Assembly: GCA_030388725.1 (NCBI GenBank)
Contig: CP128857.1
Span: forward strand, 1,984,001 to 2,048,000
Reading direction: 5' to 3'
DNA: 64,000 bases
From: Prodigiosinella aquatilis
GTDB taxonomy: Bacteria; Pseudomonadota; Gammaproteobacteria; Enterobacterales; Enterobacteriaceae
The notes beneath the pieces were generated by a model, which worked only from the letters and a program-made list of their open reading frames with translations, was not told the DNA's origin and did no database searches. Numbering within the stretch: position 1 is the first letter of the stretch; the number at the start of each line of letters is the position of its first letter. The translations under genes and the position numbers were made by a program. Positions 1-11,500 of the stretch are shown here, piece by piece.

Positions 1-303
1 CCAATCTACCAGATTATCTCGTTTCGACGGCCTGTTTTGCTGATGATTCCCTTCTGCAATAGCCTGTCGCGTTAGGATGACTCGCACCGTCAGGAAAATT
101 CACATGGTGTGGAGAATTGTGAATTATTTTCCTTAAAACACTTATTAATTATTTTTTATAAATTTCACGAATAATAATTCAGTTCTTGTTTTTGAGCAGT
201 TAATGTAAACTAGTAATGTAAATTAATGTATATATCTTTACGTTATTAAGATGGCTTGGATAGTAGTCATAGTAGAATACTAAGTATTATCAATGGATTG
301 ATT
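1..303. other. AT-rich region upstream of hecB
   Basis: No gene is recognisable here. From about 120 onward the sequence is markedly A+T-rich compared with the coding DNA that follows, as is common for the control region of a horizontally acquired adhesin or CDI locus. A promoter for the hecB operon presumably lies here, but no -35/-10 pair stands out enough to place it. A TTG at 256 opens the transporter frame earlier, but the ATG at 304 begins directly at a good signal peptide and is preferred. Confidence 0.4.
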
Positions 304-1995
304 ATGATTTCCTCTTTTCGTCGGGTTTCTTTATCTTTCGTTTTTTTGACGTTTTGCTTACCTTTATCGGCTCGGTCAGCGGAAACAGAAAAACCATTAG
401 AACAACAATCTATTAATCAGCAAGAACGGTTGCGGGCGCAGGAAAAACAACTGTCCCCGACTATGCCGGATGTGCGTTTACAACCATCGGTAAGTTACAG
501 TGGCAGACTGACTTTTCCGCTGGAGTCTCCGTGTTTTCCCATCGATTAGGTTGAACTGCGCGGCCAGGAAGATTTTCCTGGCTGGTTGCCGTTGAAACGT
601 CTGGCCGATCAGGGGGTGGGGCAATGTCTGGGGGTTAACGGTATCAACCTGCTGATGACGAACCTGCAAAACCAACTGGTTGATCATGGTTATGTCACAT
701 CACGAGTGTTGGCCCCGTCACAGGATCTGAAAAGTGGTACGCTGCAACTGATCATCGTCGCAGGGAAAATCCGACATGTCATGTTGTCGCCGGACAGCGG
801 TCATTATGTTCGGTTATATAGCGCCTTTCCGGCACATGAGGGAAAATTGCTGGATTTGCGTGACATAGAACAGGGGCTGGAAAATTTTCAGCGTCTGCCG
901 ACGGTCAAAGCCGAGATGCAAATTGTGCCGGGTGAGCAGCCTGGCGAGAGCGATATCCTGATTAACTGGAAACAGGAACGTCACTGGCGACTCGGTGTGT
1001 CATTGGATGATTCCGGCACTCGAAATACCGGCCGCTATCAGAGTGGCATGACGCTATATGTGGATAACCCACTGTCCCTCAGCGATATGTTTTACATTTC
1101 AGGTAACCAAGATCTGCAATGGCGTAATTCACAAGGTAGCCAGAATTACACCATGAGCTACTCCGTGCCGTTTGGTTACTGGCTAGCGGGGATCACTACC
1201 AGCGGTTACGACTATCACCAAACGGTAGCGGGCATCAGCCAGGATTACAAGTACAGCGGGCGCAGCAATAATTTGGCAGCACGACTGAGCCGGGTGTTGT
1301 ACCGTAGTAGCGCCCAGAAAACCTCATTCAGCTATGAAATATTAACGCGTCAGTCCCGCAATTACCTCAATGATACCGAAATTGAAGTCCAGCGTCGTAG
1401 CACAGCTGCGTGGCGTATCGGTCTTCAGCATCGTCATTATATTTCTCAGGCGACGCTGGATGCGGCGGTTAGCTATCAGCGCGGTACGCGCTGGTTTGGC
1501 GCCCAGTCAGCACCGGAAGAAGAATTTGGCGAGGGTACTGCACTGTCAAAAATTATTCAGTTGTCTGCTCAGTTGGACGTACCGTTCAGGCTGTTTAAAC
1601 AACCACTCAATTATAACGTTCAGTACCAGCGCCAGATCGCCACCACCCGCCTTACACCACAGGAACAGTTTGCCCTTGGCAATCGCTGGACAGTCCGCGG
1701 TTTTGACGGCGAACGCACGTTGAATGCAGATAAAGGCTGGATGGTACGCAATGAGCTGGCGTGGAACCTGCCGGTTCCCAAACAGGCGTTGTATCTTGGC
1801 CTGGATTATGGCGCGGTCAGTGGCGGTGGCAGTGCGTCGCTGTTGGGAAAGCATCTGGCGGGTGGTGTGCTGGGTTGGCGCGGCAGCCTGTTCAGCGTCG
1901 GTTATGATTTTTTTGCGGGCATTCCGCTTTCCAAGCCGGACGGTTTCAAAACCAGCCCAGTAACACTCGGATTTACGCTCAACTGGCAATATTAG
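304..1995 (+). pseudogene. hecB: HecB/CdiB two-partner transporter, amber-interrupted
   Basis: TpsB-family outer-membrane beta-barrel that would export and display the CdiA/HecA protein encoded downstream. From the ATG at 304 a signal peptide runs to about residue 26 (hydrophobic core, ending in ARSA), followed by the charged N-terminal helix region. The frame then hits TAG at 547-549, after 81 residues, inside the ESPCFPID segment just before the POTRA domain. Reading continues in the same frame to 1995: POTRA sequence near 560-800, then the barrel with the conserved VRGFDGERT motif near 1700. The total of 563 codons including the amber codon is the normal family length, and no other lesion was seen. 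The next residue in relatives is usually followed by V-x-L as here, so CAG to TAG is a plausible single change. Reinitiation would give a barrel without a signal peptide. Confidence 0.88.
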
Positions 1996-2008
1996 GAGAA
2001 TGGCAAGG

Positions 2009-2545
2009 ATGCAAATCGGCACGTTTGATGTTCATGCCCCATTATTGATTGGCGGGGAAAGCAGCGAGGCTGAAATTCTAGGTTCGGCGGTGTGGCTATG
2101 GATGCATTCACCGCTCCACCGCGACGCGCCACTGCATACGCTTTCGACATTGCTGTTGCCGATTATCAAACGTCAGCAGTATGCGATCGTTTGTGAAGAC
2201 AATCAGCCGATTTTCTTTTTGAGTTGGGCCTGGCTGGACGAGGCGGCGGAACACCGCTATTTGACGCAGCCTTCCATTTTAATGCCCGAGTCAGACTGGA
2301 CCAGCGGCAATCGCATGTGGATTGTCGACTGGATTGCACCCTTCGGCCATTCGTTGTCCATACGACGCCTGGTTTCTCGTACATTGCTGCCGGAGTACTG
2401 TTTTCGATCTCTGGATCACCAAGGCAGCCGCCGAGGCAAACGTGTGTTTATCCATCATGGACATCAGATAACGCGTGAGGTTTGTGACACTTGGGTAGCG
2501 GAACATCCCTTGACCGTATCACTTCCTGAGATTCGTTTTCGATAA
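2009..2545 (+). CDS. HlyC-type toxin-activating lysine acyltransferase (CdiC-like)
   Basis: Member of the HlyC/RtxC family, cytoplasmic enzymes that move a fatty acyl group from acyl-ACP to internal lysines of a partner toxin. Numbered from the upstream ATG at 2000, the family landmarks are the WLWMHSPLH segment with the catalytic His at about residue 40, and the VDWIAPFG segment with the catalytic Asp at about 110. Length (178-181 residues) suits the family. AGGAG at 1994-1998 is only one base from the ATG at 2000 but ten bases from the ATG at 2009, so 2009 is the better start. The gene starts a few bases after hecB ends and 12 bases before cdiA begins. That position between cdiB and cdiA marks a cdiBCA-type locus and suggests CdiA itself is the acylated substrate, which is inference. 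Confidence 0.88.
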   Translation: MQIGTFDVHAPLLIGGESSEAEILGSAVWLWMHSPLHRDAPLHTLSTLLLPIIKRQQYAIVCEDNQPIFFLSWAWLDEAAEHRYLTQPSILMPESDWTSGNRMWIVDWIAPFGHSLSIRRLVSRTLLPEYCFRSLDHQGSRRGKRVFIHHGHQITREVCDTWVAEHPLTVSLPEIRFR

Positions 2546-2557
2546 GGATATCTTCTT

Positions 2558-5500
2558 GTGAACAAGTTGCTCTACCGCATTGTTTTTAATAAAGCCCGTG
2601 GCATGTTGATGGTGGTGGCTGACATAGCACGTTCAGGGCGAACTGTGAGCCACCGAGTATCCAGACCGGGAAGCCATCCACCGCAATGTCTGAGTTCACT
2701 GTCATCGTTGCGTTTCGCGCTACTGTTGGCCCTGGGATGTGTCACGATCGTGATGCCAGCGCAGGCGGCGATTGTCGCCGATCCGGGGGCGCCAGCCAGC
2801 CAGCAGCCAACAATACTCAGTAGTGCCAACGGCACACCACAGGTCAATATTCAGACGCCCAGTGCGGGCGGCGTCTCCCGTAATACCTACACGCAATTTG
2901 ATGTAAATAGCAAGGGCGCAATCCTGAATAACGCTCGTGTCCAGACTCAGACTCAGCTCGGTGGTTGGGTGAATAGCAACCCAAATCTGGCCAAGGGTGA
3001 AGCTAAAATCATCCTCAATGAAGTTAACTCCAGCAATCCCAGTAAATTGGGTGGCTATGTGGAAGTGGCGGGCAGCCGCGCCCAAGTCGTGATTGCCAAC
3101 CCCGCGGGGATCACCTGTGATGGTTGTGGTTTCATCAATGCCAACCGTGCGACGCTCACTACTGGCCGGGCACAGATGGAGAATGGCAACCTGACCGGAT
3201 ATGACGTCAGCCAGGGGGAAATCGTTATTCAGGGGGCGGGGCTGGATAGCCGTACGCAGGACTATACCGATGTTATCGCTCGCTCTGTCAAAGTTAATGC
3301 TGGTATCTGGGCCAGAGATCTGAAGGTGACCACGGGCAATAATCAGGTTGATGTGGCGAATGAAACGGTAAAGGCCCGTAATGACGATAGCGTGAAGCCA
3401 CAAATTGCTGTGGATGTCGCGCAGTTGGGTGGCATGTACGCCGGTAAAATTCGTTTGATGGGTACAGAAAACGGCGTGGGGGTTCGTAACGCAGGCAACA
3501 TTGGCGCCTCTGCTGGTAATGTAACGATAACGGCAGACGGGCGTATCGAGAATAGCGGCAATATTAACAGTAGTCAGGATATCCAATTAGCGTCGCAGAA
3601 CGGGATAAGCAATCAGGGAACTGTTTATGCCAGTGGCAATACGACGCTGTCGTCCACTCAGCGCATCACTAACAGCGGTACGGTGGCGGCGGCAAATCAC
3701 ACTCGTGTGACCGCCGCTTCCCTGGACAGTACTGATAGCAGTGTGTTGGCGGGTGGCCTGGGTGCAGATGGCCAGCTGGCCGGTGTCGGCACGTTAACGG
3801 TCAATACCGATGGGATGTTGACAGCGAATGGGAAAAACCTTGCCGCCGGACAAATGAATCTGGCGGGTGGTGATGTGGATTTGAGCCGGAGCCAGAGTTA
3901 CGCCGACAATATGGCGGTGCGCGCTCGTACAGGCCATGTTGCGCTGAATAACGCGAATGTGGAAAGCCGCACCGCGCTGGAGATCACTGCGCCCGATGCT
4001 ATTAGCAACAACGGAGGGCGGCTACAGGCGGAGTCGTTAACTCTTCATGCCGATCGCCTTTCCAATCGTACAGGCAGTATTACGCAAACCGGAAGCAAAA
4101 GCTTAACGCTCTCTCATCGTAGTGGCATTGATAACAGTGGCGGACAAATTGCCAGTAACGGTCAGGATTTAACGCTGCAAACGCAGCAGTTGAGTAACCA
4201 GCAAGGCAGAATAGAGCACGCGGCAACGGGGCAACTACGTATTGATGCCAGCCAACTGAATAATCAGGATGGCAATATTCTGGGTAATGGCGGTCTGAAC
4301 CTCTCTGCTGGCGAACTCAATAATCAGAGCGGAAAAATTACCGGTAATGGCGGTCTGCACCTCTCTGCTGGCGAACTCAATAATCAGAGCGGAAAAATTA
4401 CCGGTAATGGCGGTCTGAACCTCTCTGCTGGCGAACTCAATAATCAGAGTGGAAAAATTACCGGTAATGGCGATCTGCAAATCGCTGCCGGTAAGTTGAA
4501 TAATCAGCAGGGCAGTCTACTGGCCGCTGATCAGGGATCGTTGACACTGAATGTAGATGGCACGCTGGATAACCAGTCTGGTCTGATGGCATCGAATCAT
4601 TATCTGACGGCAACGGCGAATCAGATCGATAACCGGCAGGGTACGTTGAGTGCGCTGGGTGGCGATGTGCAACTGGCCAGTACGCGGCAGTTCAGAAATG
4701 ATGGCGGTAAGATCGGCGCTAGCGCTGGCGTGCGGACGCAAAGTAACGGTCTGAGTAACATCAATGGATTGATCAGCGGTTCGACGCTGGATTTCCAGCT
4801 TCAGCAGGGTGCACTGCTGAATCAGCAGGGCACGCTAGCCGCATCGGATGTGCTGAACAGTTTATCTGGCGCATTGAATAATCAGGCGGGGCTGATACAG
4901 GCGGGTAACCGCCTCACGCTGGAAACACAAGGCGAGTTACTGAGTAATCTGGATGGCGGCGAGCTACTGAGTCTGGGTACGCTGAGCCTGTCATCTGGTG
5001 ATATCAATAACCGTCGTGGCGTGATCCAGGCCCGGCAACTGAGTGGCATCACCGGGACGATTTCCAATCAACACGGGCAGATGGCATCCCAGGGTGCACT
5101 ATCGTTGACGACTGGAGCGGTGGATAACCAAACAGGGAATATTCAGGCGGGCGAGGATCTCAACCTTGATACCCAGGGTGCTATGTTCACTAATGCGACC
5201 AGTGGCGCGTTGCGAGCAGGAAACAACCTGACGTTGCACAGTGGCGCGGCGGATAACCGCACTGGACTGATCGTCAGTGGTGGTAGTGCGGTGCTGAACA
5301 CTGATGATGCGGATAACCGCGGCGGGCAAATTGGGGCCACTGGCACGCTGACGCTCAATACGCTGCGTTTGCAAAATGATAATGCGGGTCTGATACAAAG
5401 CGGTGGCCCATTATCGTTGAATACCAACGGACAAAGCCTTAGCAATAGCCAGAGCGGCAGTCACGGTGGTATCACCAGTCAGTCCGACCTTCAGCTCAGC

Positions 5501-8500
5501 AGTGGAGATATTGATAATCAGGCTGGTGTGATGATGGCGAACGGCAACCTGACATTGAACAGCCGTAGCATCAGTAATCAACATGGCCAGTTGGCGTCGC
5601 TGGGCGCTATTCAGGCGCATTCCGGTACCCTGATTAATCAGGGCGGCAGCATCAGCGCGGGCAAGTCATTGACCTGGGATACTCAGCCGCTGCGTGTGGC
5701 GAGTCAGCGCTTGATGATGTCGCTGGCGGCATCCCAGGCAACAGCCAGTGGCAGTGATATTAACAATCAGTCGGGACAAATACTCTCAGGTGAGGATTTA
5801 ACCCTGACGGGTGCCAGCCTGAATAATTCGCAGGGTGGTTCGCTGATCAGTAACGCCAACCTGAGCGTGACGGCAGCAGGTATCAACAATCAGCAAGGCA
5901 AACTTCAGGGTGTCGGCAATCTGATACTGGATGCCCTGCAATCCACCATCGATAACACCCTGGGATTGATCCATAGCGGGGAGCAAGTCACGCTCTCGGC
6001 TTTGCGTGTAGTGAACCAGAATACCCGTAATCAGAACGGTATTCTTGGCAAAAATGTCAGTCTCAGCGCCGATCAACTGGCGAATAACGGTGGTGAGATT
6101 ATGGCTGACAACGCTCTGACCGTTACATTGAATACCGCACTGGATAACAGCAGCGGGCTATTATCCAGTCGCAGCACTGCGGATATTCAGGCCAGTGTCG
6201 TCAACAATGGTAATGGTGATCTACAGTCTCAGCAGCGTCTGAATCTCACTGCCAGCGGATTAAGTGGCAGTGGCCGTCTTCTGTCGCTGGGCGACATGAC
6301 GATCAGTCTGAATCAGGATTTCGTTAACAGCAGTGACTTACAGGCCAGTGGTGATCTGAATTTTCATACTGATGGCACATTGGTTAATCAAAAGCTGATG
6401 CATGCCGGTTCTGCGCTGCAAGTCAGCGCCAATAATGTGCAAAACGATGCTGGCGGAGAACTGAGCGGTGTCACCACACAAATCAATGGGTCACAGCAGT
6501 TAACCAACTATGGTCTGATTGATGGTGTCACCACCCGTCTCTTCAGCGGGACGGTCAATAACTTCTCCACGGGACGGATTTACGGCGATAGTTTAGCTGT
6601 GCAGGCAGGTACGCTGAATAACCTGAATCAGAATGGCGTTGCACCGATCATCGCCGCCCGGCAGCGTCTGGACATCGGTGCCGGGACAATAAATAACAGC
6701 GAACATGCACTGATCTACAGCGATGGTCCACTCTTCGTCGGTGGTGCGCTGGATAGCCAGTTCCAGGCAGCCGGCCAGGCGGGGACCATCAATAATGCCA
6801 GCGCCACGATCGAATCGGCAGGCGGGATGTTGCTCAATGTCAACACACTCAACAACCGCAATAATCACTTTGCCACGGCGATGGTATCGGTTTCGGATGA
6901 AACTATCCGGGAATACCGAATGGCGGGTTCCACTACTCGCTATACCCCTGATCAGGTCAGCGTCTACAACGATGAAGTGGATCACCTACGCACGCCTGGC
7001 GGCACCAGCGATGAATTCACTCGCTATGACTATACGCGGCATACAGACGAGTCCCGTATCACCTCCAGCGATCCGGGGCAGATTTTGGCCGGGAGCGGTA
7101 TCCAGATCAATGCTGATCATGTGTTGAATGACAAGAGCCGGATTGTTGCTGGCGGCGGGCTGGGTATCAACGCTCGTCAGGTTGATAACGTTGAGATTGC
7201 GGGGGAACGCCACGTCACGGAAAGTGGGACAGCAACCAGTTTCTATCGCATTCGTCACAAAGGGTCAGATGGACAGGGGCGCGATACTGCGGCTTACACT
7301 CCACCCACGGCGATTCAGGCCATTACGCTGCGGCCCAGCGCGTTGCAATCGTTCAGTGCCGGTGCCAGTAATCTGAATGTGTCCACACGACGTGACAGTA
7401 GTGTGAAGGGTAGTGTGGATGGTGTGGCTGGTGTGAGTGCCACGGGATTGGGCGTTACCGGCGCAGATTTACAAGTATTGTCAACGACGCCGCTGGTGTT
7501 GCCGTCGGGCAAAACTGTTGAGGTTAAGGTGGATATCACCTCGGCCGACGCTAAAGCGGCGACGGTGATCCGTGCGGTGGGGCCGAATACCCGGCTACCG
7601 GATAACAGTCTATTCAAAACCAACCCAGACCGTAACGCCAGCTATCTGGTGGAAACCGATGCACGTTTCACTAACCAGAAAAGTTGGCTGGGGTCGGACT
7701 ATATGATGAGCGCCTTCACCAACGATCCGAACAGTGTGCACAAACGTCTGGGGGATGGTTTTTACGAGCAGCGGCTGGTGCGTGAGCAGATTATTTCGCT
7801 GACCGGACAGCGGTATCTGGCCGGATACAGCAATGATGAGTCGCAATTCAAGGCACTGATGGATGCCGGTATCATCTTTGGCAAGCAGTATGGGCTGACC
7901 CCCGGTGTAGCGTTGACCGCCGAACAGATGAAGTTGCTGACCAGCGATATGGTATGGCTGGTGGCACAGAACGTAACGCTGCCGGATGGCACCGTGCAGA
8001 GCGTACTGGTGCCGCAGGTCTATGCCCGCCTGAAAGAGGGCGATCTGGATGGCAGTGGAGCATTACTGGCCGGGCGCACGGTGGGAATGAATCTGACTGG
8101 TGATTTGAATAACAGCGGCCGTATTCAGGCAACAGAACAGGCGCAAGTGCTGGCGGATAACCTGAATAATCTGGGCGGCGTGATTCATGCTAATGACGTG
8201 GCGTTGCAGGCGCGAACCGATATCAGCAATCTGGGCGGATTGATACAAAGCAATAACAGCCTGACGGCAGTGGCCGGACGCGATATTAACGCCACCACAG
8301 CCAGCCGTAGCGCACAGAGTGCCGATGGAAATTTCAGTCGTACAATGCTTGATCGCGCAGCCGGGTTTTATGTCCAGCAGGATGATGGCAAACTGCTGTT
8401 GCAGGCACAGCGTGATGTCAATCTTACTGCGGCACGGGTGATCAACAGCGGTGAAAACAGTACCACGGCCATTACCGCTGGACGGGATATCAACCTGAAC

Positions 8501-11500
8501 GCGGCAACAACGGCGAGTCGGGACGCCATCGGTTGGGACAGTGATAACCGAGTGACCCAGACGGCGACACGGGATGTGGGCAGTGAAATCACCGGCAACG
8601 GAGACGTGCATCTGAGTGCCGGACACGATGTGACAGCCGTGGCGGCGAACGTGAATAGCGGTCAGACACTGACAATATCTGCCGGTAACGACCTGAGTCT
8701 GCGTAACGGGGTGAACACGGATACGCTGGATGAACGCCACAAATCGACGGGCAGCAATGGTTTTGCCTCAAAAACGACGACTATCCGGCAGGATACGGTG
8801 GATAATCGGACGGCACAAGGCAGCGTGTTGAGTGCGGATCAGATAGCATTGCAGGCGGGTCATGACCTGAATGTCATCGGCAGTGATGTGGCGGCAACGC
8901 AGGCAGTGAGTCTGGCGGCGGGTAATGATCTAACGATAACGGCGGCGGACGAGCAGCAGCGAGAAACCCATCTGCGGAAAGAAACGAAATCCGGGTTGAT
9001 GGGCAGCGGTGGAATAGGGTTTACAGTAGGTAGCACCAGCCAGAAGAACACCACGGAGAGCGACGGTCTGCAACACCGTGGCAGTACGATAGGGAGTGAA
9101 AAAGGGTCGCTGACGATGACTGCGGGCAGTACGCTGGCGGTGAACAGTAGTGACGTGATCGCCGGGCAGGACATTTCGCTGAAAGGCAAAGCGGTCGCCA
9201 TAACGGCAGCAGACAATCAACAGGTAACGCGGCAGACGACAGAACAGAAACAGAGCGGGTTCACTCTCGCACTGAGCGGTAGCGTGGGTGGAGCACTGAA
9301 CACCGCGGTGGAAACGGCGCAGGAGGCGAAGAAGACGCAGAATGGCCGACTGAAAGCGTTGCAGGGCGTGAAAGCGGCGTTGAGTGTGGCGCAGGCAGGG
9401 CAGGCGGGTCGGCTGGCCCAGGCACAGGGTGCTGGCGACGGCCCGCAGACTGCACAGACGGTGGGTATCAGCATTTCATATGGCAGTCAGTCATCGAAAT
9501 CGCAGCAGACACAGACGCAGCATACGGCGCAAGGCAGCGGGCTGACGGCGGGCCAGAACCTGTCGGTAACGGCGACGGACGGGGATATCACGGTGCAGGG
9601 CAGCGAGCTGAATGCCGGGCATGACCTGCTGCTGGATGCGTCGCGGGATATCCAGTTGTTGTCGGCGGTGAACAGTCAGCACACGGAAGGAAGCAACCAG
9701 AGCCAGGGCGGCAGCATCGGGATAAGTCTGGGTGTGAGTTCGTCGGGAAGTTTCGGACTGAGTATCAGCGCGAGCGTGAATGCAGCGAAAGGAAACGAAC
9801 ACGGCGACGGGCTGACACATACGGAAGCGCTGCTGAACGCAGGGCGACAGGTGACGCTGAAGAGCGGGCGAGACACCACGCTAGAAGGGACACAGGTCAA
9901 AGGCGAACAGGTTACCGCGAAAGTAGGACGTGACCTGCTGATGCGCAGCGAACAAGACAGTGACCGTTACGACAGCAAGCAGCAGAGTATGAGTGCCGGC
10001 GTGACCATCCCGATTTATGGCGGCGGCGGTGGAGCGAGCCTGAGTTTCAGCAAGGACAAAATGCACAGCAACCTCAATAGTGTGCAGGAGCAGACAGGGA
10101 TATCTGCCGGTTCAGGCGGGTTTGACGTCTATGTGGGCAACCACACGCAACTGGATGGGGCGGTTATCGGCTCGACGGCCAGTGCGGATAAAAACCGGCT
10201 AGATACCGGGACGCTGGGGTTCAACGATATTCACAACCAGGCGGAGTTTGAGACCTCGCATGTGGGTGGAGGGATGAGCACTGGCGGTCCGGTGGGCATG
10301 CAGATGCTGAGCAATGTGGCGGCGACGGTGCTGTCCGGGGCGAACGATAACGGAAACGCGGAGAGCACAACGCAGGCGGCGGTGTCGTCGGGGACGCTGG
10401 TCATCCGAGACAAGGGCCAACAAACACAGGATGTGGGTCAGCTGAGTCGGGATACGGCACATGCGGAGAATGCGCTGAGTCCGATATTCGACAAGGAGAA
10501 GGCACAGAACCGGATGGAGGCGGCGCAACTGATAGCGGATATCGGGATGCAGGCGCTGGACATCGCGAGCACGGAAGGGGCGATAGCGTCGACGAAGGCG
10601 GCAAACGCGAAGATGGCGTCACTGACGCCGGAGCAGAGGTCGGCGGCCCGGTCGGCGATGGCGGAGTCGCTGGCGAAAGGCAATGGCGGTCAGCCGGTCA
10701 CGGAAGAAGCGGTGACAGCGGGGCTGTACCAGCAGTATTACAACGACGCGATGAGCCAGTCGGATTACGGGACCGGTGGACGGGTGCGGCAGGGTATCCA
10801 GGCGGCGGTGGCGGTAGTGCAGGGACTGGCGGGAGGCAATCTGGCGCAGGCGTTGACAGGGGGAGCGGCGCCGTATATTGCGGAGGAAATCCACCGTGAA
10901 ACGACGGATGAGAACGGGAAGACGAATCTGGCGGCAAACGCGATAGCGCATGCGTTGCTGGGAGCGGCGCTGGCGGAAGCGAGCGGTAACTCGGCGGCGG
11001 CGGGGGCGGCAGGAGCAGTGAGTGGAGAGCTGGCGGCGCGGGCGTTATCGAAAGCGCTGTATGGAGGGAAAAGCGCATCGGAGCTGACGGAAGCGGAGAA
11101 ACAGGAGTTAAGCACGCTGGCGACGGTAGCGGGTGGACTGGCGGCAGGACTGGTGGGCAACACGGGGACGAACGCAGTAGCCGGTGCCCAGGCCGGACAG
11201 AATGCGGTTGAGAATAACTATCTGAGTACGAAACAGCAGGCTCAGAAGGATAAAGAAATTGCTGAATGTCAGAGCATGGCCTGTAAAGTGCAAATGCAGG
11301 CAAAATGGACGGCGATAGACCTAGGACAGGATGGAAGTTTTGCAGCAGGTATGGTGGCCGGGGTTCCGGCAGGTCTGTATGACGCTGTGGACGGAATTGT
11401 CAAAACGGCCAGCAGTCCGGTTGAAACCTATGAGGCACTTAAAACGCTGTTTAACAGCGGCGATGTGCTGGGTAATGTATCCGATGCGGTGAAGCAGTCT

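Noticed and set aside
547..549. Genome-wide reassignment of TAG as a sense codon
   Set aside because: TAG ends hecB itself (1993-1995), hisL (24293-24295) and mukB (60016-60018) exactly where homologues end, so TAG is a working stop.
2720..3586. Long minus-strand frames opposite cdiA (also 8063-8740 and 10698-11303)
   Set aside because: They are mirror frames of the repetitive, codon-biased cdiA gene; they have no domain, no ribosome-binding site and overlap a clear gene.
4261..4500. CRISPR-like regular repeats
   Set aside because: The repeats are contiguous without spacers and encode an in-frame protein repeat.
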